From positions 800,001-864,000 of the forward strand of contig NZ_CP097122.1 of the NCBI RefSeq assembly GCF_024029775.1: a DNA stretch of 64,000 bases, read 5' to 3'. Origin of the DNA: Fructobacillus americanaquae. GTDB taxonomy: Bacteria > Bacillota > Bacilli > Lactobacillales > Lactobacillaceae. Below are positions 12,481 through 20,710 of this stretch, piece after piece (the first letter of the stretch is position 1; each line of letters opens with the position of its first letter). A model generated the notes under the pieces. The model was not told where the DNA came from. It did no database searches and saw nothing but the letters and a program-made list of their open reading frames with translations. The translations under genes were made by a program, and so were the position numbers.

Positions 12481-12514
12481 GGTCGCTGCATGCAGTGGCC
12501 TTTTTATTTTTATT
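12481..12514 (+). terminator. terminator or attenuator between rpmH and rnpA
   Basis: GGTCGCTGCA pairs with TGCAGTGGCC, including two G-U pairs, and TTTTTATTTTTATT follows. It would end most rpmH transcripts and so give much more L34 than RnpA. Confidence 0.65.
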
Positions 12515-12574
12515 GGATTTTTAATGCAGGGTTTTCCTGTGTACATAAGTGAACGGTGATTTAGGTAAGAGACC

Positions 12575-12937
12575 ATGCGCAAGACATTTCGGATTAAAAA
12601 ACCAGCCGAATTTCAAAACGTCTTTGACCACCATCAATCGGTGGCAAATAAGTATTTTGTCTTATATCGGTTAAAAAAACAGAATCAAAAACATTTCCGT
12701 CTCGGGCTTTCAGTTGGTAAAAAAGTCGGTAAGGCCCATGACCGGGTTTTTGTTAAAAGACGAATTCGACAAGCTTTTTTGGAATTAAAACCAGTGTTGA
12801 ATTCAGATGTTGATATCTTAGTGATTGCAAGACCAGCTGCAGCACACCAGTCCCAAGCTTTTATTAAGAAACAACTTGAACATGTACTAAAGCTTGCGAA
12901 ACTTTTAAAGGAAGAAAATCATGACTCGAATCAATAA
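12575..12937 (+). CDS. rnpA: ribonuclease P protein component
   Basis: The 120-residue protein partner of RNase P helps the catalytic RNA bind and process pre-tRNA 5' ends. The N-terminus MRKTFRIKKPAEFQNVF and HFRLGLSVGKKVGKA are typical. The usual RNR signature (A-x2-R-[NH]-[KRQL]-[LIVM]-K-R) reads AHDRVFVKRRIRQ here, so the conserved Asn/His and the next basic residue are replaced by Val-Phe while the later K-R-R-x-R is kept. The Shine-Dalgarno is weak (TTAGGTAAGAG). The end overlaps yidC by 17 bp. Confidence 0.93.
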   Translation: MRKTFRIKKPAEFQNVFDHHQSVANKYFVLYRLKKQNQKHFRLGLSVGKKVGKAHDRVFVKRRIRQAFLELKPVLNSDVDILVIARPAAAHQSQAFIKKQLEHVLKLAKLLKEENHDSNQ

Positions 12938-13769
12938 ATGGGTAAAAACAATTGGCTTTTTGCCGCTGCTCTTAGCAGCATTGGCAATGGTGGGCATCAT
13001 TGCTGCTGACCATTCATATAGCGGCCAGGTGGCAGGTTCTGGCTTGTGGGGTGGTTTTGTTGCCATCTTTATTCGTTCTATTTTGGGCGTTTCTTCCTGG
13101 TTTTCGTCTTCTTTTGGACTTGGAATCATTGTCTTTACGGTTTTTGTTCGTTTTCTGATTTTGCCATTAATGGTTTATCAGGTTGATTCCATGAAGAAAA
13201 TGCAGGGCTTGCAAGATGAAATTAAGGCCTTGCAAGATACTTATCCTGGTCGTGATACTGAAAGTCGGCAGTTGCTAGCTGCTGCTCAGCAACAACTGTA
13301 CAAGGACCGTGGTATTTCACCTTTTGCCTCAATGCTGCCTTTGTTAGTTCAAATGCCGGTTTTGATTGCCTTGTATCAGGGAATTCACAATTCACCTGTG
13401 TTACGTTCAGGCTCATTTCTTTGGTTGAATTTGGGACACCAAGATCCTTATTTCGTCTTGCCAATTTTGGCTGCCTTGTTTACCTTTGGTTCGTCATGGT
13501 TGTCAACCCAGGCCAATCCGCAGCAAAATGCGATGACGAAAGCAATGCCATATGTCTTTCCTTTTCTAATTTTGTTCACAGCCTTAGCTGTTCCTTCTGC
13601 CGTTTCTCTTTATTGGGTGGTTGGAAACTTGTTCCAAATGGTGCAAACGTTCTTCTTGCAAAACCCATTCAAGATGCGCCGCGAGCGAGAAGAGGCCTTG
13701 GCTTTGGAAAAAGCGAAGGCACGTAAGGTTCGTAAGGCCCAACGCTCAAAGAAGCGTAAAAAGCGCTAA
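12921..13769 (+). CDS. yidC: membrane protein insertase YidC/OxaA family
   Basis: YidC inserts and folds inner-membrane proteins, partly with SecYEG. The 282-residue sequence has an N-terminal hydrophobic segment, five core transmembrane segments and a Lys/Arg-rich tail (last 40 residues) of the kind that contacts ribosomes. The conserved arginine of the hydrophilic groove is in VFVRFLILPLM near residue 75. The N-terminal segment LPLLLAALAMVGIIAAD lacks the lipobox cysteine common in Firmicute OxaA1 proteins. It overlaps the end of rnpA, so translation is probably coupled. Confidence 0.95.
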   Translation: MTRINKWVKTIGFLPLLLAALAMVGIIAADHSYSGQVAGSGLWGGFVAIFIRSILGVSSWFSSSFGLGIIVFTVFVRFLILPLMVYQVDSMKKMQGLQDEIKALQDTYPGRDTESRQLLAAAQQQLYKDRGISPFASMLPLLVQMPVLIALYQGIHNSPVLRSGSFLWLNLGHQDPYFVLPILAALFTFGSSWLSTQANPQQNAMTKAMPYVFPFLILFTALAVPSAVSLYWVVGNLFQMVQTFFLQNPFKMRREREEALALEKAKARKVRKAQRSKKRKKR

Positions 13770-13787
13770 TTGTATTGTTTAAATGAA

Positions 13788-13820
13788 GTCACAGCAAGTT
13801 CTTGCTGTGATTTTTTTTGA
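13788..13820 (+). terminator. terminator after yidC
   Basis: TCACAGCAAG and CTTGCTGTGA form a stem followed by eight T residues. Confidence 0.88.
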
Positions 13821-13949
13821 TTCCTTTTATAGTGAAGATGTCTGTTTGATGGTCTTGAAAGTTTAAGCAACGATGGTTTAATTAGACTGTTTTTTTTGCT
13901 ATGATACCTAGTGTTATTTTCTTTTAAAAATCAGTGAGGGAGGGTCATC

Positions 13950-14873
13950 ATGATTGAAATGTTAAAGCAGACACCAAAGTTTTCTTGGTACCATATTACC
14001 GATATGAGTTCTGCAGATGAGAAAACACTTTTGGACGACCATGGTTTAACAAAACAAATGATTGGCTATGCGGATGACCATAATGAAAGTGTTCGAATGG
14101 AATTTGATCCTGAGGCCGACGAAGCCTTGATTATTTTAGATGTTATCTCCGCTGAACCGGAACCGGTTTTAACTCGTCCTTTAGGAATTGTTTTGGTTCA
14201 TGGTGACTTATATACTTTTGCGCATCGTCCAACGAACTATATTAAGAAGAATTTTTTAAATGGCGATACAACCTTTCATCGAACAAATGATGAAGAAATG
14301 TCAGTTTTCGAATTTATGGTGACGGGTATTTATCCGTTAATGACAATGTTTGGTGATGAAATTACTGAAATTAATCGACAAAGACGGGCAATTCAAGCAC
14401 AATTTAGTAGTCGTAAGCAACTAACGAAACACACCAATGATTTATTGCACCTGCAAATTCAAATGATTTATCTCCAAAATTCGTTGGCGAATGATTTAAT
14501 TATGTTTGATCAGATTCGACGCTCATATGAGAACCATGTTTCGGAAGCCGACTTGGATCGATTAGATGCTGTTCGGGTTGAGGTTGAGCAGGCGCGCGAC
14601 ATGGCTGGTTTAGCAATGGAAGTGATTAATGCTGTTGCTGATGCGACAGGCTCACTTGGTAATCGTGATTTGAATTGGACGATGAAGGTCTTAACTGTCT
14701 ATTCAATTGTCTTTACAATTCCAACGATTGTTTCTGGTTTTTATGGTGAAAACGTTGATTATTTACCCTTTGCTCATGGTGCTTCTGGGTGGTGGGTGAC
14801 CATCATTATCATGTTCTTAATGATGATTGGTGCAATCTATTTGTTCCATCATTATGGTTTTTTGAAAAAGTAA
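13950..14873 (+). CDS. CorA-family divalent cation channel/transporter (atypical GEN motif)
   Basis: The 307-residue protein has a long soluble N-terminal domain with a coiled helix (about 140-240) and two C-terminal transmembrane helices, the CorA layout. The family signature YGMN at the end of TM1 reads FYGENVDYLPF here, placing Glu instead of Met in the selectivity motif. Members with GVN or GIN exist, but a charged residue is unusual, so the ion carried is uncertain (Mg, Zn or other). It starts after GGGAGGGTCATC and appears to be a single-gene unit with no ion-sensing leader. Confidence 0.85.
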   Translation: MIEMLKQTPKFSWYHITDMSSADEKTLLDDHGLTKQMIGYADDHNESVRMEFDPEADEALIILDVISAEPEPVLTRPLGIVLVHGDLYTFAHRPTNYIKKNFLNGDTTFHRTNDEEMSVFEFMVTGIYPLMTMFGDEITEINRQRRAIQAQFSSRKQLTKHTNDLLHLQIQMIYLQNSLANDLIMFDQIRRSYENHVSEADLDRLDAVRVEVEQARDMAGLAMEVINAVADATGSLGNRDLNWTMKVLTVYSIVFTIPTIVSGFYGENVDYLPFAHGASGWWVTIIIMFLMMIGAIYLFHHYGFLKK

Positions 14874-14951
14874 ATAATGAACCTGATTTTTATGCTACAT
14901 TGCCGTATAATAAATTTATAACAATTATATTTCGAATGTTGTGAGGATGTT

Positions 14952-15449
14952 ATGTCGAAAAAAAAACGGAAAAATGAATTTATCGAGCAACGAGATTTGC
15001 TGTTACAGAAATCTTCTGTTGGCTGGGTTTCTTTCCGCCGCTTTTTGTTTGCACCGAATCTGTTAACTTTTGTGATTTCGGTTGTTGTTGGAAATGCTTT
15101 TGGTGGAGCAATCAAAGATTTAGTGAGTTTATTAGCTAGTTTTATTTCCTTTGTCTGGCGTTGGCTCTTTACCAAAAACCATCCATTATATTTTGCAGCA
15201 ACGCAACAGGCTTGGTCTGAGTTTATCACCTCATTTTTAACAATGATTTCGATTGCGTTGGCGGTATATTATACAATTCAATTGATTAATAATAAGTTAA
15301 TTAATTCGGAAAGTGAAAAATGGGGTTATGATGAACCTCATGAAGATATGATGGCTTTGCAGAAACTGCAACGAGAAAACAACGATTTGATTAAAAAGAA
15401 TAATGAACTGCAGCAAAAAGTTTTGCAGACACTAGCAGAAAAGAAGTAA
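14952..15449 (+). CDS. MscL-like mechanosensitive channel protein with C-terminal coiled coil
   Basis: Residues 33-65 (FAPNLLTFVISVVVGNAFGG) resemble MscL TM1 with its Gly/Ala-rich face, and YYTIQLINNKLI near residue 108 resembles the end of MscL TM2. MscL opens under membrane tension to release solutes. At 165 residues it is longer than usual (120-150). It has a basic N-terminal extension (MSKKKRKNEF) and a heptad-like C-terminus from 135 on (LQKLQRENNDLIKKNNELQQ). The similarity is moderate, so channel function is an inference. A small membrane-protein gene follows 29 bp downstream. Confidence 0.7.
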   Translation: MSKKKRKNEFIEQRDLLLQKSSVGWVSFRRFLFAPNLLTFVISVVVGNAFGGAIKDLVSLLASFISFVWRWLFTKNHPLYFAATQQAWSEFITSFLTMISIALAVYYTIQLINNKLINSESEKWGYDEPHEDMMALQKLQRENNDLIKKNNELQQKVLQTLAEKK

Positions 15450-15478
15450 AAGAGTTACTCTAAGGAGAGAGGAAAAAT

Positions 15479-15652
15479 ATGAAGCAAACAACAGTTATTG
15501 TCACGATTGTCGCCTTGGTTTTGATGTTTATTTCGATTGCCAGTTGGATTTTCAAGCAGGAAGGTTTTTCTCTTGTTTGCGCCAACTTGGGAACAGTCAT
15601 TTTGCTGATTGCCTATTTGTGGGACAATCGTCGTAATGATATAAATGATTAA
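15479..15652 (+). CDS. small two-helix membrane protein, unknown function
   Basis: This 57-residue open frame starts MKQTTVIVTIVALVLMF after AAGGAGAGAGGAAAAAT, a good Shine-Dalgarno site. It contains two hydrophobic helices (about 5-23 and 31-47) linked by IFKQEGFSLVCANL and ends in a charged tail, DNRRNDIND. It is probably co-transcribed with the MscL-like gene and is followed by a terminator. No family is recognised. Confidence 0.75.
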   Translation: MKQTTVIVTIVALVLMFISIASWIFKQEGFSLVCANLGTVILLIAYLWDNRRNDIND

Positions 15653-15680
15653 GAAAAAGTAAAGAACAGTAATATTATTT

Positions 15681-15712
15681 AAAGCTAAGATTCTTTCTTA
15701 GCTTTTTCTTTA
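15681..15712 (+). terminator. terminator after the small membrane-protein gene
   Basis: AAAGCTAAGA and TCTTAGCTTT form the stem, followed by a T-rich run. Confidence 0.8.
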
Positions 15713-15724
15713 CTTTTTCGGTGG

Positions 15725-15740
15725 TGTTTCACGTGAAACA
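15725..15740. promoter_or_regulatory. parS centromere site 1
   Basis: TGTTTCACGTGAAACA is a perfect 16-bp palindrome identical to the Firmicute parS consensus bound by ParB/Spo0J. It lies about 3.6 kb from the DnaA-box cluster. Confidence 0.93.
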
Positions 15741-15750
15741 CTTGAACGGT

Positions 15751-15766
15751 TGTTTCACGTGAAACA
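15751..15766. promoter_or_regulatory. parS centromere site 2
   Basis: A second perfect TGTTTCACGTGAAACA lies ten bases after the first (26 bp centre to centre), immediately upstream of the Shine-Dalgarno site of the next gene. No parB gene is in the window. Confidence 0.93.
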
Positions 15767-15781
15767 CAGGAAGGACGGAAA

Positions 15782-16675
15782 ATGCTATTTAAAGATGCTC
15801 AGGTAACAATCGATCCTGTTGTAGTACCTGACTACGTTAGCCACGTTATCAAAAACCAAAAATATGGTCCAGAAGATTATCAGCTTTTTGATATTTACCT
15901 ACCAGCTGGTGACCAACGGCACCCAATCATTTTGGATCTTCAGGGGGGTGGACTGATTCGAGGGGTGAAGTCATCCTTTAAGTTAGGACCTTCATTGAAA
16001 TTTGTCAAAGAAGGCTATGCCGTCATTTCAATGAACTATGCACTGATTTCGACAAAATCATTTTCTTTTCCAAAACAAGTAGCAGAAATTCGTGCGGTTT
16101 TGGCAAAAGCTAAAAAAGATGCACAGAAATATCAGTTAGAAGCCAATAGTGTTGATTTAATTGGAGAATCTTCCGGAGCACAGCTGGCAATGCTGACTGC
16201 CGCATCTGTTACGGCTAAAGTGAAATTAGGACGAGTTTCAGCAGCCGACGACTTAACTGATTTGCCAGAAATTAAACATGTGATTGCCAATTATGGACCT
16301 TATGAATTTGACCAATTTGCCCGTCAGTTTCAAGAAGAGGGGATTCAACCTAAGTATGTAGAATCTGGCCAGGCAAATTCGTTTGAAGGACTCGCCTTAG
16401 CAGGACTAGCAGTTGGTGAAAATCCAATTGGTGTTAGTCAGGCAAATCCAGCCAATTACTTTACTCAAAAGACACCAGCTGTATTAGCCTATGCGGGTAG
16501 TGATGATCAAGTTGTGCCTTATCAACAAAGCCTTGATTTAATTACTCGTTATCAGAAAATGACAGCAAAAAAAGCTACCTGCCATCTTATTACAGGTGGT
16601 CGACATGGTATTTTTGATTATGATACACCAGAGATTTATCAAGAAAAACTTGCTTTTTTAAAAAATAATGACTGA
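15782..16675 (+). CDS. alpha/beta hydrolase, esterase-like
   Basis: The 297-residue protein has the alpha/beta-hydrolase order: an oxyanion-type motif LQGGGLIRG (53-61), the nucleophile elbow GESSG with Ser130, a likely acid in GSDDQVVP near 245, and His in GGRHGIFD near 278. It resembles carboxylesterase/BD-FAE-type hydrolases. It has no signal peptide, so it should be cytoplasmic and act on small esters. The start follows AGGAAGGACGG, right after the twin parS sites, so ParB bound there could affect its expression. Confidence 0.88.
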   Translation: MLFKDAQVTIDPVVVPDYVSHVIKNQKYGPEDYQLFDIYLPAGDQRHPIILDLQGGGLIRGVKSSFKLGPSLKFVKEGYAVISMNYALISTKSFSFPKQVAEIRAVLAKAKKDAQKYQLEANSVDLIGESSGAQLAMLTAASVTAKVKLGRVSAADDLTDLPEIKHVIANYGPYEFDQFARQFQEEGIQPKYVESGQANSFEGLALAGLAVGENPIGVSQANPANYFTQKTPAVLAYAGSDDQVVPYQQSLDLITRYQKMTAKKATCHLITGGRHGIFDYDTPEIYQEKLAFLKNND

Positions 16676-16702
16676 GCAACGGTAAAGATACTTTAGAACA
16701 AA

Positions 16703-16738
16703 AAAAGAAGGTAGGATTGGATTCCTACCTTCTTTTTA
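16703..16738. terminator. bidirectional terminator between convergent genes
   Basis: AAGAAGGTAGGA and TCCTACCTTCTT form the stem, with A and T runs on either side. It overlaps the stop codon of the minus-strand flavoprotein gene. Confidence 0.88.
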
Positions 16739-18589
16739 TTGGTTTAAAATTTGCTTCACAACTGTGGCAGCTTCAGTGAAGGCGATTGTTTGAACGTGTG
16801 GTCGGGGGATTACTGTTGTGAACCAACTTTGACCTTCTAAAGGAACACCAGTAACAAACAAGTTTGGAATTGATTGGTTTTCCTTGTTATAAACCGTAAA
16901 GTTTTTTAAGTCAACTTTGATGGTGTTGGCTAAAGGAGCAGTACCATCCTGGTTAATAATTCGGTTGTCACCAACAATTAAACCATTTTTGCGGAGAGAT
17001 TTTAGCAACGGACTCTTAGCCGTGCGAAAATCGGGTCGACCAAGACGCGCTTCGATGAGAGCAGTTCCTTGAAAATGTTCAGCAAAACGATCAGTTGCTG
17101 TAAAAAATTGTTGGTTATGGGCGACACTGAAATTTGGACCGGCGATAGTAACGAGCTTGGCTTTAATTAAAGCCAAAAGTTGCCGTGTTCGGATTAATGG
17201 CGGACCCACTGATAGTTGTGTATCAAAGAGTTTGAAGTCAGTTAAGAGTTTTTGATAATCATCTTCATCAAAAAGACGTTCATTATAAAGTGTTCGGACA
17301 GTACCACGAACATCACGCAAAATGTCATAGGCTCCTGTTAAGGGCGATTTATCATTACCGAGAAAGGCAGAATCAATATCTTCTTTCAAATGCTGAACGA
17401 AAAATTTCCGAAAAGCAGCAAGAGAGGTAACATCGCGGGAAGGGGTTGCTTCCTTTTCCCAAGAAATGTTCACATCTAATTTAAGATGAAACTTTTGATT
17501 AACATGCTGCCAATTTTTTGGATTTTCTAGAAAATCCAAAATTTCTTCTTTTTTTGTATCGGATAGTTTATCAAGCAGATTGACTTGGTTAATGAGATAT
17601 TTGTAAGTCAACTCTTGGTCTAAGACGTGGCGAAAAGTATTGTAGGGCAGGTGACCACCGTGATCTTTTGCGATTTGCTGCATACGTTCCAGCGTGAAAA
17701 AACGAGGTTGATACAACTCATTTGCCCCTTTTTGATTAAGGCCGTGTGATCGAGGAGGAAGCCCCGAACCAGAACCAATAATCAAATGTGGCTCATGACC
17801 AGATGGGTGGTAAACAAGTGAACCATCCTTTTTAGTCAAAAAGAAACCACCTTTACCAGCTGTCAAAGACAGGAGGTCATCAAAAAAGGAAAGACCAAGT
17901 CCTTGAACCAAAACAGTATCATTTTCATTCAGGCTAGAAAAATCATTTTCCGCTGGGTGAGAGGCGGGATAATAGTGAAAGCCCCTTTCTTTTGCAAATT
18001 TTTCCAAGTCTTTCTTCTTCTCACTTAACTCGGCATCAAGGTGACCCAAAGCCAAGACGACTTTATCAGCAAAAAAATGATTATAGTCGGTAGTGGTCAT
18101 GTTAAAACCGGGATTAGCTTCTAATAAGCTTTTGACGGCGACTTGGTGAAAACGTACTGAAAGGTTACTAGCACAATTTTTGAGAATTTCTTCAAAAAAC
18201 CAAGCAGCATAGACACCCATTAAACCACGGGAAGCATAGGCAGTCATTGATGTTAGTGACAAAACTTCCTCTCGGTAAGCCATTGGATATTCGTGATGTT
18301 GTTTTAAGAAGGGCAGTGCGTAAGATTGCGCCCAAGTAAGCAGGTTTGGTGTTAAATCTTCACCACGACGTTGACCGATATCGTAATCATTAAACAACGT
18401 TACCTGATTGGGATTCGTATTCATTAAATAAGTTTGATTATTTTCAAAAAAAGGATTCCAAACGCGGCCACCAACCGGGTAAGGGTCGAAAATATTAATT
18501 GTTAAGGCCTGGTTTGAATCAGCTTTTTGAATAAGGCGGTCGAGAATAGCTAGATTTCTCGGACCCGCTCCAATTAAAGCAATTTGCAT
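16736..18589 (-). CDS. FAD/NAD(P)-binding protein (PF13454-like), probable flavin oxidoreductase
   Basis: The N-terminus MQIALIGAGPRNLAILDRL is a Rossmann dinucleotide fold with GxGPxxL, and FDPYPVGGRVWNP follows near residue 40. VVLALGHLDAE and LFVTGVPLEGQSW are further FAD-binding-type segments. It resembles the large FAD-NAD(P) proteins of lactic acid bacteria, whose substrate is unknown. An open frame extends 30 codons upstream, but the ATG at 18589 has AGGAG six bases away and begins exactly at the Rossmann motif, giving 617 residues. The gene runs against replication and stands alone. Confidence 0.82.
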   Translation of the reverse strand: MQIALIGAGPRNLAILDRLIQKADSNQALTINIFDPYPVGGRVWNPFFENNQTYLMNTNPNQVTLFNDYDIGQRRGEDLTPNLLTWAQSYALPFLKQHHEYPMAYREEVLSLTSMTAYASRGLMGVYAAWFFEEILKNCASNLSVRFHQVAVKSLLEANPGFNMTTTDYNHFFADKVVLALGHLDAELSEKKKDLEKFAKERGFHYYPASHPAENDFSSLNENDTVLVQGLGLSFFDDLLSLTAGKGGFFLTKKDGSLVYHPSGHEPHLIIGSGSGLPPRSHGLNQKGANELYQPRFFTLERMQQIAKDHGGHLPYNTFRHVLDQELTYKYLINQVNLLDKLSDTKKEEILDFLENPKNWQHVNQKFHLKLDVNISWEKEATPSRDVTSLAAFRKFFVQHLKEDIDSAFLGNDKSPLTGAYDILRDVRGTVRTLYNERLFDEDDYQKLLTDFKLFDTQLSVGPPLIRTRQLLALIKAKLVTIAGPNFSVAHNQQFFTATDRFAEHFQGTALIEARLGRPDFRTAKSPLLKSLRKNGLIVGDNRIINQDGTAPLANTIKVDLKNFTVYNKENQSIPNLFVTGVPLEGQSWFTTVIPRPHVQTIAFTEAATVVKQILNQ

Positions 18590-18792
18590 GGGGACTCCTG
18601 TATCAAGTGAAAATAAAAAGCCAACGATAAAGTAAGCGCTAGCTATGAAAATGCATTTTTGAAAAAAGGTTAGAAACATTGCGATTAAATGTGTCTAAAA
18701 TTTATAATATTTCTTAAACTAATTCTACCCTAAATATGATTGAAAAAAAAGGTAACTAAACAAAGTATATCCCAAATAAAAAAAGAATTTGT

Positions 18793-19007
18793 TATAATAG
18801 ACGTATCATCTGTTGGCAAAAGTTTACTTCCATGGAAAAGACAGAAAGTTAGCGGTCGCTGTAAGCTATCCCATCTTAAGCTGAGTTACACAACAGGAAT
18901 CGATGACGTCGAGTCGCGTTAAGACTAAATGAGTGGCCTTCAAGAGGCAATTTAGGTGGTACCGCGGACAATTCGCCCTAATCAGTTATGATTAGGGCTT
19001 TTTTTTG
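18793..19007 (+). promoter_or_regulatory. tyrosine T-box leader of tyrS
   Basis: An extended -10 promoter (TGTTATAAT, -10 at 18793-18798) starts the leader. Stem I closes with TGTTG (18811-18815) and CAACA (18891-18895). A UAC codon at 18887-18889 is the likely tyrosine specifier. The T-box sequence TTTAGGTGGTACCGCG is at 18951-18966, and a terminator (GCCCTAATC/GATTAGGGC plus T8) is at 18974-19007. Uncharged tRNA-Tyr would stabilise the antiterminator and switch on tyrS. Confidence 0.95.
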
Positions 19008-19059
19008 TCCTGATTTCTAACTGAGACGAACGTGCCGGTAATCAATGGAGGAAAGTAAA

Positions 19060-20307
19060 ATGAATTTTATTGAAGATTTGAAGTGGCGTGGGGCCTTAAA
19101 CCAGGTGACTGATGAAGAGGGGTTGTTGCAGGCAATGGCGGCCGGCCAAATCGGCGCTTATGTCGGCACTGATCCAACAGCTGATTCGCTGCACTTGGGA
19201 CATTTGATTCCATTTATGGTCTTGAAGCGTTTCCAAAAAGCCGGTGGGAAAGCCGTGATTATTGTTGGTGGGGCAACCGGATCAATTGGGGACCCTCGGC
19301 CAACAACTGAGCGCCAGCTACTCTCAGAAGAGCAATTAAAGGTTAACGAACAAGGAATTGCCACCCAAGTAACCAAGCTCTTCGGAGCGGACGGAACGAC
19401 AATCGTCAACAATGCTGATTGGCTGAGCCCAATGACCTTGCCAGAATTTTTACGAGATTATGGAAAATTATTCTCTGTTAATGTCATGCTGAAGAAGGAT
19501 GTTGTTGCTTCTCGTTTGGAAACCGGAATTTCTTATACTGAATTCACTTACCAAATTTTGCAAGCCGTTGATTTCTTACACCTCTGGCGCGAAGAAAACG
19601 TTCGCTTGGAAATTGGTGGCTCTGATCAGTGGGGGAACATTACCGCCGGTGTTGATTTGATTCATACGGTTGAAGGTTCTGAAGCACCGGCTTTTGGATT
19701 GACAATTCCATTGATGACGGACTCTACGGGAAAGAAGTTTGGAAAATCAGAAGGAAATGCGATTTGGCTGAACGCTGAAAAGACATCACCATACACGTTC
19801 TACCAGTTCTGGTATAACCAACGTGATGAAGACGTTGTTAAGTACCTGAAGTATTTTACTTTCTTGAGCCCTGAAGAAATTGCTGATTTGGAAAAGGAAG
19901 TTGCTGAAAACCCTGGTGCCCGTCTGGGTCAAAAGCGCCTAGCGGAAGAAGTGACGGCCTTTGTTCATGGTCAAGCAGCTGTAAAAGAGGCGGAGGCACT
20001 TTCCAAGGCATTGTTCTCGGGTGATGTTGCAACCCTTTCTACTCAACAAATTCGCGATGTTTTCGCTGGTGTTCCAGGATTTGAAACAACTAGTGCTCAG
20101 CAAAATGTAGTGGACTTCTTGGTTGACGCTGGTATTGAAAAGTCTAAGCGTCAAGCACGAGAAGACGTGACGAACGGTGCAATTACCATTAACGGTCAAA
20201 AGGAAACCGACGTTGCAGCAGAAGTTGATCCAAGCACCAATTATGACGGTCAATATATCTTAGTACGCCGTGGTAAGAAAAAGTATTTCTTGGGAACGGT
20301 TAAGTAA
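19060..20307 (+). CDS. tyrS: tyrosyl-tRNA synthetase
   Basis: This class I synthetase charges tRNA-Tyr. The HIGH motif appears as HLGHL in PTADSLHLGHLIP, and the KMSKS loop is KFGKSEG. The anticodon-recognition domain is followed by a C-terminal S4-like domain (from about residue 350, with KRQAREDVTNGAITINGQ). The first in-frame ATG at 19045 is part of the Shine-Dalgarno sequence ATGGAGG, so the start is the ATG at 19060 (415 residues). Expression is controlled by the upstream T-box. Confidence 0.97.
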   Translation: MNFIEDLKWRGALNQVTDEEGLLQAMAAGQIGAYVGTDPTADSLHLGHLIPFMVLKRFQKAGGKAVIIVGGATGSIGDPRPTTERQLLSEEQLKVNEQGIATQVTKLFGADGTTIVNNADWLSPMTLPEFLRDYGKLFSVNVMLKKDVVASRLETGISYTEFTYQILQAVDFLHLWREENVRLEIGGSDQWGNITAGVDLIHTVEGSEAPAFGLTIPLMTDSTGKKFGKSEGNAIWLNAEKTSPYTFYQFWYNQRDEDVVKYLKYFTFLSPEEIADLEKEVAENPGARLGQKRLAEEVTAFVHGQAAVKEAEALSKALFSGDVATLSTQQIRDVFAGVPGFETTSAQQNVVDFLVDAGIEKSKRQAREDVTNGAITINGQKETDVAAEVDPSTNYDGQYILVRRGKKKYFLGTVK

Positions 20308-20411
20308 GAAAAGGGGACATGCGAGTCTCTAAGGCACTTTTTTCTTTAAAAAAATAAAGAAAAAGAAATCTTTTTCTTTAATTTTAGTTTAATCTCAATT
20401 CCCTATACTTA

Positions 20412-20566
20412 GAGTATCGATATAGCGATATATCGGACATCAAAAACTTCATCTCGGCACATCTATAAATACTTCTCTCTAAACCTAATTTATACCTTCT
20501 CTCCCGTGCCGAGATGGAGGTTCAGCAGATGGACGACCCCCTGATTTTTATCAGGGGGCCTTTTAC
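20412..20566 (+). ncRNA. candidate small RNA after tyrS, C/U-rich loops and strong terminator
   Basis: Three structures follow each other. A hairpin CGATATA-GCGA-TATATCG has a GNRA tetraloop. A long stem CTTCATCTCGGCAC/GTGCCGAGATGGAG contains an inner stem TATAAAT/ATTTATA and single-stranded C/U-rich stretches (ACTTCTCTCTAAACC, CCTTCTCTCCC). A terminator CCCCCTGA/TCAGGGGG plus T4 is at 20535-20564. A possible -10, TATACT, is at 20404. C-rich unpaired segments are typical of Firmicute sRNAs that pair with Shine-Dalgarno sites. A 14-codon frame after GGAGG (20523) overlaps the terminator and could instead mean a leader or peptide RNA. Confidence 0.55.
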
Positions 20567-20601
20567 TACCTGAAACTTCATCAGTGATGGACGCTGGGCT
20601 T

Positions 20602-20710
20602 TTGAATGCTTGCCGGTCTTTGTTATAATGACCAAAGAGACTGATTTTTGCGACGGTGTTGAACTTGTCAAAGAAAAAGACCGGTAGCGCAAAATTATCC
20701 TCAGATCAGT
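20602..20710 (+). promoter_or_regulatory. promoter and folded leader of the ABC exporter operon
   Basis: TTGAAT and TATAAT (20624-20629, extended by TGT) form the promoter. The leader has ACTGAT/ATCAGT (20640-20645, 20705-20710) and TTTTGCG/CGCAAAA (20646-20652, 20688-20694) long-range pairs. It matches no riboswitch I recognise. Confidence 0.4.
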
